Assembly: GCF_014873915.1 (NCBI RefSeq) | Contig: NZ_JADBEJ010000008.1 | Location: forward strand, 62,001 to 126,000 | Reading direction: 5' to 3' | Length of the DNA stretch: 64,000 nucleotides | Origin: Amycolatopsis roodepoortensis | GTDB lineage: Bacteria; Actinomycetota; Actinomycetes; Mycobacteriales; Pseudonocardiaceae | Shown: positions 1 to 8,236 of the stretch, piece by piece | Position numbering within the stretch: position 1 is the stretch's first letter | Layout of the letters: every line of letters begins with the position of its first letter | The notes under the pieces: generated by a model | Told to the model about the DNA's origin: nothing | What the model saw: the letters and a program-made list of their open reading frames with translations, nothing else | Databases searched by the model: none | Translations under genes and position numbers: made by a program

Positions 1-1
1 G

Positions 2-1873
2 GACCGGCAGTCCCGCTTCCAGGGCTCGAACTTCAAGTGGGCGTACTTCGTCGAGGCCGTCGTGCTCATCGAGGGCATCGGCATCCTCGGCGTCCGCGCC
101 GCGAAGTCCGCGCTGGGCATCCACGAGATCCCGATCTGGGCCTCGTTCGTCTCACATCCGGTCGGCCTCCTGCTGCCGTCGAGCCTGAACCTCGTCACGG
201 TGTTCGCGTTCGTCAAGCTGATGAGCGCCACCATCTGGCTGATCGTCGTCGCGCGCACGATGACGATGGGCGTCGCCTGGCACCGGTTCAGCGCCTTCTT
301 CAACATCTACTTCAAGCGCGAGGCCGACGGCGGCGTCGCGCTGGGCGCGCTCAAGCCGATGATGAGCAACGGCAAGGTGCTCGACCTCGAAGAGGCGGAC
401 CCGGACGAGGACACCTTCGGCGTCGGCAAGATCGAGGACTTCAGCTGGAAGGGCTGGCTGGACTTCTCCACCTGCACCGAATGCGGCCGCTGCCAGTCGC
501 AGTGCCCCGCGTGGAACACCGGCAAGCCGCTCTCGCCGAAGCTGCTCATCACGCAGCTTCGCGACCACGCCTACGCCAAGGCGCCGTACCTGCTCGCGGG
601 CGGCAAGCGCGACATGGCGGGCGACGAGGTCGGCTTGTCCGGGGACAACATGTACGCGGGCATCGACGTCCTCGCGATCGCCGAGTCCCAGAAGGCCCTC
701 ATCGGTGACGACGGTGGCGTCATCGACCCCGAGGTCCTGTGGTCCTGCACCTCCTGCGGCGCGTGCGTCGAGCAGTGCCCGGTGGACATCGAGCACGTCG
801 ACCACATCGTCGACATGCGCCGCTACCAGGTGATGATCGAATCCGCGTTCCCCAGCGAGCTCAACGGGATGTTCAAGAACCTGGAGAACAAGGGCAACCC
901 GTGGGGCCAGAACGCCAAGGACCGGCTCGCCTGGACCGAGGACCTGGACTTCGAGGTGCCGGTGTTCGACGGCGACCTCGGCGACACCGAGTACCTCTTC
1001 TGGGTCGGCTGCGCCGGCGCCTTCGAGGACCGCGCGAAGAAGACCACGCGCGCCGTCGCGGAGCTGCTGCACATCGCGGGCGTCAAGTACACCGTGCTCG
1101 GCTCGGAGGAGTCCTGCACCGGTGACCCGGCCCGCCGCGCGGGCAACGAGTTCCTCTTCCAGATGCTGGCGCAGCAGAACGTCGAGATCCTCAACTCGGT
1201 GTTCGAGGGCCGCGAACGCAAGGCGCGCAAGGTGGTCGTCACCTGTGCCCACTGCTTCAACACCCTCGCGAACGAGTACCCGGAGCTGGGCGGCCAGTTC
1301 GACGTCGTCCACCACACGCAGCTGCTCAACCGCCTGGTGCGGGAGAAGCACCTGACCCCGGTGGCCCCGGTCGCCGAGGACGTCACCTACCACGACCCGT
1401 GCTACCTGGGCCGCCACAACAAGGTCTACGACGCTCCGCGTGAGCTCGTCGGCGCTTCGGGCGCGCAGCTGCGCGAAATGCCGCGGCACGGCGACCGCTC
1501 GATGTGCTGTGGCGCCGGTGGCGCGCGGATGTGGATGGAAGAGAAGATCGGCAAGCGGATCAACGTCGAGCGCGTCGACGAAGCGCTCGGCACCGCCCCG
1601 TCGAAGATCGCGACCGGCTGCCCGTTCTGCCGGGTGATGCTCACCGACGGCGTCACCGCGCGCCAGAGCGACGGGCAGGCGAGCGAGAAGGTCGAGGTCG
1701 TCGACGTCGCGCAGCTGCTGCTGACCGCCGTCAAGCGGAAGCCGGAGCCGCAACTGGTCCCGGCGGGAGCGCCCTCTTTGGACGCCGTCTCGGACGCCGA
1801 ACTCGACGGAAAGGCCGACGTGCCCACCGACGAAACGGCCACCGGAACCCCGCTGCCGGAGGAAGACAAGTAG
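2..1873 (+). CDS. (Fe-S)-binding heterodisulfide-reductase-like protein, 5' end missing
   Basis: The reading frame is open from base 2, so the start lies upstream of the window. A hydrophobic stretch (about 150-260) is followed by two 4Fe-4S motifs, CTECGRCQSQCP near 473-508 and CTSCGACVEQCP near 745-780. Two cysteine-rich CCG-type domains come next, with CAHC near 1243, the HDPCYLG region near 1391, CCGAGG near 1504 and CPFC near 1618. This is the layout of membrane-associated HdrD/GlpC-like reductases, such as the mycobacterial iron-sulfur-binding reductase. The role is probably transfer of electrons from an organic donor to the membrane pool; the substrate is unknown. The C-terminal tail is acidic and low in complexity. 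The family call is strong and the physiological role is inferred. Confidence 0.9.
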   Translation, partial: DRQSRFQGSNFKWAYFVEAVVLIEGIGILGVRAAKSALGIHEIPIWASFVSHPVGLLLPSSLNLVTVFAFVKLMSATIWLIVVARTMTMGVAWHRFSAFFNIYFKREADGGVALGALKPMMSNGKVLDLEEADPDEDTFGVGKIEDFSWKGWLDFSTCTECGRCQSQCPAWNTGKPLSPKLLITQLRDHAYAKAPYLLAGGKRDMAGDEVGLSGDNMYAGIDVLAIAESQKALIGDDGGVIDPEVLWSCTSCGACVEQCPVDIEHVDHIVDMRRYQVMIESAFPSELNGMFKNLENKGNPWGQNAKDRLAWTEDLDFEVPVFDGDLGDTEYLFWVGCAGAFEDRAKKTTRAVAELLHIAGVKYTVLGSEESCTGDPARRAGNEFLFQMLAQQNVEILNSVFEGRERKARKVVVTCAHCFNTLANEYPELGGQFDVVHHTQLLNRLVREKHLTPVAPVAEDVTYHDPCYLGRHNKVYDAPRELVGASGAQLREMPRHGDRSMCCGAGGARMWMEEKIGKRINVERVDEALGTAPSKIATGCPFCRVMLTDGVTARQSDGQASEKVEVVDVAQLLLTAVKRKPEPQLVPAGAPSLDAVSDAELDGKADVPTDETATGTPLPEEDK

Positions 1874-1890
1874 AACGTCACAACCGGAGG

Positions 1891-1926
1891 GGACATTCTC
1901 TCGCACATAATGCGAGAGAATGTTCC
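1891..1926 (+). terminator. Rho-independent-type terminator after the Fe-S reductase
   Basis: A perfect 13-bp inverted repeat (ACATTCTCTCGCA and its complement) has a 5-nt loop and is extended by GG/CC across a one-base bulge. It starts 17 bases after the stop codon and is followed by the T-rich tract CTCTTGTTTTA, so it fits a true intrinsic terminator. Confidence 0.75.
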
Positions 1927-2027
1927 CTCTTGTTTTATGCCGTCCGGGTCATTCGGTCCCGTTACCCGTTCGGCGGTACACCGTGGCGATAGGCTGCAGC
2001 GGATCCGAAAAAAGGGGCGAGGAATCG

Positions 2028-2540
2028 ATGGGCAACCGGCACGAACTCCGTTCGGTCAAGGAACACCGGCTCGCGATGCCGGGGTCGCCGACCGTTCGCC
2101 CGCCCGCCCGCGTCCCTTCTTCCGAGGCATTCGCCAGGATGGCCCAGGAAGCGACCATCCCCAGCATCCCGGCCGCCCGGCGGCCGCCGCGGCAGGAACG
2201 CCGTCGCACGCGCGTCCGCCCGTACGTCCGCACGGGCGGACGCACACAGTCCAAACGGAACTTCGCGATCGAAGCGATGATTTCCGTCCGGAACGACGCG
2301 CCATGGAACGCGCCGGGGTTCAGCGTCGAATTCCATTCCGTGAGATCGTTGTGCCGTCGTCCGACTTCCGTCGCCGAAGTAGCCGCGTCGCTATGCGTTC
2401 CACTCGGCGTTGCAAAGGTCCTTTTGGGTGATATGGCGGAACTCGGTTTGGTCACCGTTCATGAAACGCAGGCTGAATTCGACGGCCACCCGGCACTCGC
2501 CTTGATGGAACGCGTCCTGCAGGGTTTGCGTCGCCTGTGA
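2028..2540 (+). CDS. DUF742 domain protein (orphan)
   Basis: The protein has 170 residues. The N-terminal third is basic and Pro/Arg-rich. It is followed by the DUF742 signature: RPYVRTGGRT, then a helical block with SVAEVAASLCVPLGVAKVLLGDMAELGLVTVH. DUF742 proteins normally sit in conservon (cvn) operons with a sensor kinase, a roadblock/LC7 protein and a small GTPase. None of these partners is adjacent here. ATG 2028 is chosen because GGGGCGAGGAATCG precedes it; the frame is open further upstream to 1920. Third positions are visibly less GC-rich than in neighbouring genes. The domain call is firm; function as an isolated protein is unknown. Confidence 0.75.
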   Translation: MGNRHELRSVKEHRLAMPGSPTVRPPARVPSSEAFARMAQEATIPSIPAARRPPRQERRRTRVRPYVRTGGRTQSKRNFAIEAMISVRNDAPWNAPGFSVEFHSVRSLCRRPTSVAEVAASLCVPLGVAKVLLGDMAELGLVTVHETQAEFDGHPALALMERVLQGLRRL

Positions 2541-2570
2541 GATCGGCGCACTCGCACTACGCTACGCGAG

Positions 2571-3554
2571 GTGAGTGAAGAATCCGGTGACGAAAGCACC
2601 CTGACGGTGGTGCTGGCGGGTGGGGTCAACCTCGCCATCGCCGTGCTGAAACTGATCGCCGGGATCATCACCGGCTCCGGCGCGATGCTGTCGGAGGCCG
2701 CGCACTCGGTGGCCGACACGATCACCGAGGTCCTCCTGCTGACCGCGCTGAAACGGTCGGGCCGGCCCGCCGACCGCGTCCACCCGTTCGGCTACGGCAA
2801 GGAGCGGTACTTCTGGTCGCTGCTCGCGGCGGTGTCGATCTTCGCCTCCGGCGCGATGTTCGCGCTCTACGAAGGCTTTTCGACGGTCTTCGGCGAGGAG
2901 ACCGAGCAGACCGATCCGATCGTCGGCTACGTCGTCCTCGCGATCGCGTTCGCCCTCGAATCCGTCTCGTGGGTCCAGGCCGTGCGGCAGGTGCGCCACG
3001 ACGCCGCCGAATCGGGCCAGAAGGTCTCGGTCTATCTGCGGACGATCGACGATCCGGCGCCGAAGACCGTGCTGTTCGAGGACTCGGCCGCGCTGATCGG
3101 ACTGCTGCTCGCGTTCGCCGGGATCGGGCTGCACCAGCTCACCGGATCGCACGTCTGGGACGGCGCGGCGTCGATCGCGATCGGTGTCCTGCTCGCGCTG
3201 GTCGCCTACGTGCTCGGCCGCACCAACCGCGGCCTGCTGATCGGCAGGCAGGCGGATCCGAGGCTCGTTCGCGGGGTGCGGGACCACCTGAGGAACGCGC
3301 CCGAGATCGAGGCCGTCGTCGACCTGCAGACCATGCTGATGGGTACCGATCAGGTGCTCGTGTGCGCCCGCGTCGACTTCGACGACGCGCTCGGCGCCGC
3401 GGAGGTCGAACGCGCCTGCGTCCGGATGGCGACCGAACTGGTGGAGACCTTCGGCGACGTCACCGAGGTGTTCATCGAACCCGTCCCGCGCACGGACGCC
3501 GAACTGCGCGCGGCCGTGCTCGCCCGCTACGGCGACTGGGACAAGGGTCAGTAG
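2571..3554 (+). CDS. Cation diffusion facilitator (CDF) family transporter
   Basis: The protein has 327 residues and starts at GTG. It has about six membrane helices in the first 230 residues and a soluble C-terminal domain of about 90 residues. Metal-site residues lie in AHSVADT (helix 2) and in the HVWDGAAS segment (helix 5). The loop FEDSAALIGL is typical of one bacterial CDF subfamily. It should export a divalent metal (Zn, Fe, Mn or Co) by proton antiport; the metal cannot be read from the sequence. It converges on the CAP gene, overlapping it by 7 bases. Confidence 0.9.
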   Translation: MSEESGDESTLTVVLAGGVNLAIAVLKLIAGIITGSGAMLSEAAHSVADTITEVLLLTALKRSGRPADRVHPFGYGKERYFWSLLAAVSIFASGAMFALYEGFSTVFGEETEQTDPIVGYVVLAIAFALESVSWVQAVRQVRHDAAESGQKVSVYLRTIDDPAPKTVLFEDSAALIGLLLAFAGIGLHQLTGSHVWDGAASIAIGVLLALVAYVLGRTNRGLLIGRQADPRLVRGVRDHLRNAPEIEAVVDLQTMLMGTDQVLVCARVDFDDALGAAEVERACVRMATELVETFGDVTEVFIEPVPRTDAELRAAVLARYGDWDKGQ

Positions 3555-4303
3555 CCGAAGTTCTGCGTCCAGTACATGCCCTTGGTATTGACGCCGACGC
3601 CGATCTTCTTCAGCTTGCAGTTGAGGATGTTCGCGCGGTGGCCCTCGGAGTTCATCCAGGCGTCCATCACCTTGGCGGCGTTCGACTGGCCCTTGGCGAT
3701 GTTCTCGGCGCCGGGCTTGTCGTAGCCGGCGGCGCGGATGCGCTGGTCGAACGTGACGCCTTCCGGTGTCGTGTGCGAGAAGTAGTTGCGGGCCGACATG
3801 TCGTCGCTGTGGCCCTGCGCGGCGGCGGCGAGACGCGAGTCGTTGCCCACCGGGGAACAGCCGGCGTCGGCGCGCTCGGCGTTGACCAGGTCGATGACCT
3901 GCCCGGCGAGCGAGCTGTCCTGCGAACGGGGCGGTTCCGGAGCCTTGCTCGGAGTGGGCTTGGGCGCCTCGGAGGACTGGGCGGGCGGCTCGACCGCCGC
4001 GGAGGACGAGCTGGGCGGAGCGGAGGAAGACGTCGGCGCGGCCGAAGACGACGTCGGGGCGGACGGCTCGGGCGCGGGACCGCCGGGCGCCGGGGCGGAC
4101 GTCTGGCCGAAGTAGGCGGGAGGCTTGGCGAGCGCGTCCCCGGGCCTGCCCTTGGTGTCGGGCACGCTCAACGAGAGGTTGCTCAGCGCGGTGCCCTGGA
4201 ACCGATCGGTCACCATCAGGTAGCTCGCGCTGGCGATCACCCCGCCCAGCAGCACACTGAGCGTGACCAGCAGTAACCGGCTTCGTGTTCTATTGGGGGA
4301 CAC
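3548..4303 (-). CDS. Secreted or membrane-anchored CAP-domain (SCP/PR-1) protein
   Basis: A basic N-terminus (PNRTRSR) and one hydrophobic helix (LLLVTLSVLLGGVIASASYL) give a signal or anchor. A long Ser/Ala/Pro linker follows, and the last 120 residues are a CAP domain with VNAERADAGC, the HSDDMSARNYFSHTTPEG motif (candidate Zn-binding His and Glu), GENIAKGQ and HRANILNCKLKKIGVG. This subfamily is extracellular and usually of unknown substrate. GTG 4303 puts the charged residues at the very N-terminus; GTG 4321 is an in-frame alternative six codons upstream. The AT-rich GATAAATTT just before 4303 could be a -10 element giving a leaderless mRNA. Confidence 0.88.
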   Translation of the reverse strand: MSPNRTRSRLLLVTLSVLLGGVIASASYLMVTDRFQGTALSNLSLSVPDTKGRPGDALAKPPAYFGQTSAPAPGGPAPEPSAPTSSSAAPTSSSAPPSSSSAAVEPPAQSSEAPKPTPSKAPEPPRSQDSSLAGQVIDLVNAERADAGCSPVGNDSRLAAAAQGHSDDMSARNYFSHTTPEGVTFDQRIRAAGYDKPGAENIAKGQSNAAKVMDAWMNSEGHRANILNCKLKKIGVGVNTKGMYWTQNFGY

Positions 4304-4361
4304 GGGGCCGAAATTTATCACGAACCGGTTACGGCAATACCCCCGAAAGTAGTAATAACGG

Positions 4362-4820
4362 TCAGCGGCCGAGACGACCCGTGGAGTCGTGCGTGATCGC
4401 CGTCGCGTCGGCGAGGAACCGGATCACGGTCTCCAGTTCCCCGTCCGTGTAGTTCTCGCAGGCCTCGCGGACCGACTTCACCAGGTGATCCCACAGGGGC
4501 GCGGCCGAAGCCATCATCGCCCCGTCGATCTCGATGAGCACCTTTCGCCGATCCTCGGGATGCGGCTTCCGGGCGACGATCCGCTTGCTCTCGAGCCTGT
4601 CGATGAGCGCGGTGATCGACGCGGGGGCGAGCCCCGAAAGGTGCGACAGCGCCTTGGGCGTCTGCGGCCCGAAGCGGGCGAGGTAGTCGGTCACCTTGCT
4701 TTCGACGGCCGAAAGGCCGCGCTGCTCCGCGATCGCCGTGTGGAACATGACCGTCTCCGTCGACAGTGCCCGCGCCCCGCCGAGGACCCGCTCGATCAGT
4801 TCCGCTCGCTCGCTTGACAC
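4362..4820 (-). CDS. MarR family transcriptional regulator
   Basis: The protein has 152 residues. The winged helix-turn-helix is visible in TPKALSHLSGLAPASITALIDRLESKRIVARKPHPEDRRKVLIEI, shown here as the family's recognition helix and wing; DRRK is the usual wing tip. The frame is open far upstream, but GTG 4820 (VSSERAEL) gives the normal family length. It is transcribed divergently from an FAD monooxygenase with 73 bases between the starts, the classic arrangement in which a MarR protein represses both genes until an aromatic ligand binds. The ligand is unknown. Confidence 0.88.
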   Translation of the reverse strand: MSSERAELIERVLGGARALSTETVMFHTAIAEQRGLSAVESKVTDYLARFGPQTPKALSHLSGLAPASITALIDRLESKRIVARKPHPEDRRKVLIEIDGAMMASAAPLWDHLVKSVREACENYTDGELETVIRFLADATAITHDSTGRLGR

Positions 4821-4842
4821 GTCGGCCAGCCTAGCGGAGTCT

Positions 4843-4871
4843 TTAGTTCGACAGAACGAATTAGTTTCTAA
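4843..4871. promoter_or_regulatory. Candidate MarR operators between the divergent genes
   Basis: The AT-rich centre of the 73-bp gap holds the imperfect dyad TTAGTTCG...CGAATTAG (4843-4864) and, adjoining it, the perfect short dyad TTAG-TTT-CTAA (4861-4871). MarR sites are often TTAG/CTAA-type dyads of this size. Assignment to the adjacent MarR is inferred from position only. Confidence 0.5.
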
Positions 4872-4893
4872 GATATTCGATGGGGTGAACGAT

Positions 4894-6078
4894 ATGGCGA
4901 AGGTACTGATCGCCGGCGGGGGTATCGCGGGCACGATCACGGCGATCGCACTGCACGAGACGGGCCACGAGCCGGTTATCCACGAGGCGTACGACCGGAC
5001 CGCGGAAGGAGTCGGCGCGTTCCTGACTCTCGCGGTGAACGGCCTTGACGCGTTGGGACCATTAGGACTGAAAAGCCTGGTCAAGAGCCTGGGATTCGAT
5101 ACGCCACGGATCAAGATGCGGCTGGGCGACGGCCGAGAGCTGGCCGACCTCGCGCTCGGCGGAGCGCTCGAAGACGGCACCGTGAGCCAGACCGTGCTGC
5201 GTTCCGATCTGTACATCGGGCTACGCGACGAAGCGGTCAGGCGGGGGATCGAGATCCGCTACGGCAAGCGTTTGGCTGACGCGCGCGAGACAGCTTCGGG
5301 CGTCCTCGCGACCTTTGAAGACGGCTCGTCGGCCGAAGGCGACCTGCTGATCGGCGCGGACGGGCTCCGCTCGCGGGCGCGGACGATCATCGACCCTCGG
5401 GCGCCGGCGCCGCGCTACGTGCCGCTGCTGAATACGGGCGGGCTGGCCGAAGGCCTGCGCCTGGACGACGAACCCGGCGTCATGCACATGACGTTCGGCA
5501 AGCGGCTGTTCTTCGCCCACGTCGTCCACCCGGACGGCGGCGTCTGGTGGTTCGCGAACGTGCCCCGGAAGCGTGAGCCGTCTTCGGCCGAGCTCGCCGT
5601 GACGACCACCTGGCGCGAGGACCTGATCCGGCAGCTGGCCGTGGACCGCACCCCGGCCGTCGAGATCGTGCGGGCGACGCGGGAGATCTACCGGCCGTGG
5701 GCGACGTACGACTTCCCGAGCGTGCCGACCTGGCGCACGGACCGGATGGTCGTCATCGGCGACGCCGCCCACGCGACCTCACCGGCGGCGGGGCAAGGCG
5801 CCGCGATGGCCATCGAAGACGCCGTCACGCTGGCGCGATGCCTGCGTGACGTGCCCGAGATCCCGAAGGCGCTCGCCGTCTACGAAGGACTGCGACGCGA
5901 GCGCGTCGAAGCCGTCGTCGAGCGCGGCAAGCGCAACGGCGACGACAAGGCGGTCGGGCCCGTCGGGCGGGTGATCCGGGACTTCTTCCTCACGCGGGCG
6001 TTCAAGAACCTGCCGGAGGAGGATCCGAACGCCTTCATGTGGCGGCACCGGATCGACTGGGATGCCACCGTGAGCTGA
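4894..6078 (+). CDS. FAD-dependent monooxygenase (PHBH-type hydroxylase)
   Basis: The protein has 394 residues. It shows the three family signatures: GGGIAGTITAIALHETG at the N-terminus (Rossmann GxGxxG), DGLRSRART near residue 155 (DG motif), and VVIGDAAHATSPAAGQGAA near residue 285 (GD motif). It would hydroxylate an aromatic or other hydrophobic small molecule using NAD(P)H and O2. The substrate cannot be named. ATG 4894 matches the usual N-terminus; GTG 4885 is three codons upstream in frame. The divergent MarR gene is its likely regulator. Confidence 0.88.
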   Translation: MAKVLIAGGGIAGTITAIALHETGHEPVIHEAYDRTAEGVGAFLTLAVNGLDALGPLGLKSLVKSLGFDTPRIKMRLGDGRELADLALGGALEDGTVSQTVLRSDLYIGLRDEAVRRGIEIRYGKRLADARETASGVLATFEDGSSAEGDLLIGADGLRSRARTIIDPRAPAPRYVPLLNTGGLAEGLRLDDEPGVMHMTFGKRLFFAHVVHPDGGVWWFANVPRKREPSSAELAVTTTWREDLIRQLAVDRTPAVEIVRATREIYRPWATYDFPSVPTWRTDRMVVIGDAAHATSPAAGQGAAMAIEDAVTLARCLRDVPEIPKALAVYEGLRRERVEAVVERGKRNGDDKAVGPVGRVIRDFFLTRAFKNLPEEDPNAFMWRHRIDWDATVS

Positions 6079-6083
6079 TACCT

Positions 6084-6240
6084 GTCTCCCCAAGGGCGCT
6101 CTGCGCCCGACGGAGACTTCACCGTCGAGCGCCCGCTCTTGGGCCGAAGGCCCACGGAAACACGATGAAGGGGCGCTTCGCACTCGACGGAGCTGGCTAT
6201 GCGGCGTCGCCCCTTCGGCGGGTTTCCGTCAGCGCTCGAC
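6084..6240. repeat. Dispersed structured element, copy A
   Basis: It fills the gap between the convergent monooxygenase and dcd genes and has a homologous copy at 62615-62769. Helices visible are GTCTCC/GGAGAC (6084-6089/6112-6117), GGGCGC/GCGCCC (6094-6099/6103-6108, loop TCT), TGGGCC/GGCCCA (6140-6145/6149-6154, loop GAA), CGGAAAC/GTTTCCG (6155-6161/6222-6228) and GAAGGGGCG/CGCCCCTTC (6167-6175/6208-6216). CCGTCGAG (6122-6129) can also pair with CTCGACGG (6183-6190). The same fold is kept in copy B with compensatory changes. It could be an RNA, a terminator array or a REP-like element; I do not recognise a named family. Confidence 0.8.
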
Positions 6241-6245
6241 CAACG

Positions 6246-6827
6246 TCACCGCCAGGTGTCGACGCGGTGGAAGTTCTTGTACGCACGGCTCGGGGTCGGG
6301 CCCCGCTGACCCTGGTAGCGCGAGCCGGCCTCGTTCGAGCCGTACGGGAACTCCGCCGCGCTGGACAGGCGGAAGATGCAGAGCTGGCCGATCTTCATGC
6401 CCGGCCAGAGCGTGATCGGCAGGTTCGCCACGTTCGACAGCTCCAGCGTGATGTGACCGGAGAAGCCGGGGTCGATGAAGCCCGCGGTCGAGTGCGTGAG
6501 CAGCCCGAGGCGGCCAAGGGAGGACTTGCCCTCCAGGCGGCCGGCGAGGTCGTCGGCGAGCGTGACGGTCTCGTAGGTGGAGCCGAGGACGAACTCGCCC
6601 GGGTGCAGGACGAAGGGGTCTTCGCCCTCCTTCTCGACCAGCGAGGTCAGCTCGTCCTGCTGGAGCTGCGGGTCGATATGCGTGTACTTGCTGTTGTCGA
6701 ACACGCGGAAGTAGCGGTCGAGGCGCACGTCGATGCTCGACGGCTGGACCATGGTCGGGTCGAACGGGTCGACGCCGAGACGGCCTGCGTCGAGCTCTTT
6801 ACGGAGGTCACGGTCGCTGAGGAGCAC
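6246..6827 (-). CDS. dcd: dCTP deaminase (bifunctional dCTP deaminase/dUTPase type)
   Basis: The protein has 193 residues, full length for the family. The N-terminus MLLSDRDLRKEL, the segment QPSSIDVRLD, the nucleotide and active-site region GRLEGKSSLGRLGLLTHSTAGFIDPGFSGHITLELSN, and the C-terminal RYQGQRGPTPSRAYKNF are all typical; in each case only the recognisable parts are cited. Glu in the HITLEL segment is the expected catalytic base. It converts dCTP to dUMP, feeding thymidylate synthesis; actinobacterial members commonly do both deamination and pyrophosphate hydrolysis. It lies 13 bases downstream of the MpaB-type gene on the same strand and converges on the monooxygenase across repeat copy A. 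Confidence 0.95.
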   Translation of the reverse strand: MLLSDRDLRKELDAGRLGVDPFDPTMVQPSSIDVRLDRYFRVFDNSKYTHIDPQLQQDELTSLVEKEGEDPFVLHPGEFVLGSTYETVTLADDLAGRLEGKSSLGRLGLLTHSTAGFIDPGFSGHITLELSNVANLPITLWPGMKIGQLCIFRLSSAAEFPYGSNEAGSRYQGQRGPTPSRAYKNFHRVDTWR

Positions 6828-6840
6828 GCGATCAGCGTAG

Positions 6841-8046
6841 TCAAGCGGCCTTCATGTGCCTGCCGTAGGTCGGGTCGAGCCCGAACACCTTGGTGACCTG
6901 CCGCAGGTAGTGGCGCCGCCCGGCGGCCCCGAGCAGCTCCTGGAGCGCCGTCGCGCCGGGCACCACCCGCCGCACGGTCTCGGCGGCGAAGTTGACGCCC
7001 GCCGCCGCGACCACGGCCGCCTGCGCGATCGGATCGTCGGGTAGTTCGAGGAAGTCGGCGTTGGTCTTGCCCAGCAGGAGCCTGCTGATCGCCCCGTGCC
7101 CGGCGACCGACACATGCGCGAGGACCTTGCCGAGCGCGCCCCGGCCCTCGCCGATCCCGGCGTGGGATTTCATCAGCGCCGCGGCGAGCCGTTTGGAATC
7201 GTCGTCCGGGATGAACTCGGTGGTGGCGAGCAGCCACAGCAGACGCCAGGCGTCGTCCTCGCCGGCAGGCAGGAGTTCCTCGTCGACGCCCATCAGCCAG
7301 CCGACGTAACGCCAAAGGTGGAGGATGTCGGCGCGCTCGCGGGCGCTGTACCGGAGCCCGAGCAGTTGCGTGCCGAAGACGTAGACGAGCGAGAAGAGCA
7401 GGAGCGTGCCCGCGGTCTGGACCTGATTGACGGGCTTGTCCCAAGCGGCGTAATCCCAGTCCTTGCGGCGGTTCATGGCCGCGCGGACGTGCGCGTGCAC
7501 GATCCGCACCCGCAACGCGGACTCGTACCCGCGTCCGCCGGGCACCAGCGCGCCCGGCGTCGTGACGTGGATCCACCACGTCGCCGTCTCGACGAGACGT
7601 CGTGCGGCCTTGTACTCGATCTCGCCGGTGCCGACGAGCGCCTTCGTGGCGCGCGACGCGAGGTAGCCGCCCATCAGCGACACGTCGCCGAGCGGGAAGA
7701 GGCCGAGCAAACCGGCGCGCGTGATCGCCCGCGCTCCACGCTCCAGCCGATCCCGATCGACCCAGTACGGCGTCGCCTCGACGTCGCGGAAGAAGGCTTC
7801 GAGCTCCTCCGGCGGACTGTCGACGCTGTCGATGCCTTGCCGCAGTGCCTGTTCGAACTTGGGTTGCGCGCCCTTCCGCAACAACGGCACCAGCACGTCG
7901 GCGGCCGGGTCCTCGCGCTGCGCGAACCGCCGCAACCGGGCCACCTGGCGCTCGTCGCCCCTGATGTCGCCCTCGATGAACAACCTCGACGCCACGCGGA
8001 AGCCGCCTTGACGGAACAGTTCGGGATCAGGCAGCCGCTCGCCCAT
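6841..8046 (-). CDS. MpaB/rubber-oxygenase-like protein (DUF2236)
   Basis: The protein has 401 residues and belongs to the ER-bound oxygenase MpaB/latex-clearing-protein superfamily, whose members use haem. Conserved features visible are GDVSLMGGY, ATWWIHVTTPG, the RIVHAHVRAAM segment with a candidate haem-ligand His, and WRYVGWLMGVDEELLP. The substrate is unknown; many actinobacterial members are uncharacterised. ATG 8046 is chosen because GGAGGTG lies just upstream; the longer frame from TTG 8073 would begin inside an operator-like palindrome. It is co-directional with dcd but probably has its own promoter. Confidence 0.82.
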   Translation of the reverse strand: MGERLPDPELFRQGGFRVASRLFIEGDIRGDERQVARLRRFAQREDPAADVLVPLLRKGAQPKFEQALRQGIDSVDSPPEELEAFFRDVEATPYWVDRDRLERGARAITRAGLLGLFPLGDVSLMGGYLASRATKALVGTGEIEYKAARRLVETATWWIHVTTPGALVPGGRGYESALRVRIVHAHVRAAMNRRKDWDYAAWDKPVNQVQTAGTLLLFSLVYVFGTQLLGLRYSARERADILHLWRYVGWLMGVDEELLPAGEDDAWRLLWLLATTEFIPDDDSKRLAAALMKSHAGIGEGRGALGKVLAHVSVAGHGAISRLLLGKTNADFLELPDDPIAQAAVVAAAGVNFAAETVRRVVPGATALQELLGAAGRRHYLRQVTKVFGLDPTYGRHMKAA

Positions 8047-8065
8047 CCGGATCACCTCCGAGGTC

Positions 8066-8081
8066 GACAACAAGTGTTGTC
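8066..8081 (-). promoter_or_regulatory. Operator-like palindrome upstream of the MpaB-type gene
   Basis: A perfect 7-bp dyad, GACAACA-AG-TGTTGTC, lies 19 bases upstream of ATG 8046. It has the size and position of a TetR-type repressor site. No regulator gene is adjacent, so the cognate protein is unknown. Confidence 0.55.
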
Positions 8082-8157
8082 ACTTTCGAGGGCGACGTCA
8101 AGGATGGGGTGGGGCTTGGCAAGGGGAGATCCGGACCATGTATGCTGGCGGCGCACT

Positions 8158-8228
8158 GCGGATGTAGTTCAATGGTAGAACATCAGCTTCCCAAGCTGAA
8201 TACGCGGGTTCGATTCCCGTCATCCGCT
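8158..8228 (+). tRNA. tRNA-Gly (anticodon CCC)
   Basis: The acceptor stem is GCGGATG/CATCCGC. The D arm is AGTTCAATGGTAGAAC, and the anticodon stem-loop is TCAGC-TTCCCAA-GCTGA with anticodon CCC. The T arm is GCGGGTTCGATTCCCGT and the discriminator base is T. No CCA is encoded. It reads GGG codons. Confidence 0.97.
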
Positions 8229-8236
8229 CTCACGCG

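Noticed and set aside
152..1906. 584-codon open frame on the minus strand
   Set aside because: It is antisense to the Fe-S reductase with its conserved Cys motifs; the product is Val/Arg-rich low-quality sequence.
6084..6240. Copy A as an insertion-sequence relic or MITE
   Set aside because: No terminal inverted repeats with target-site duplication and no transposase remnant are visible; paired changes fit a conserved fold better. It stays open until more copies are seen.
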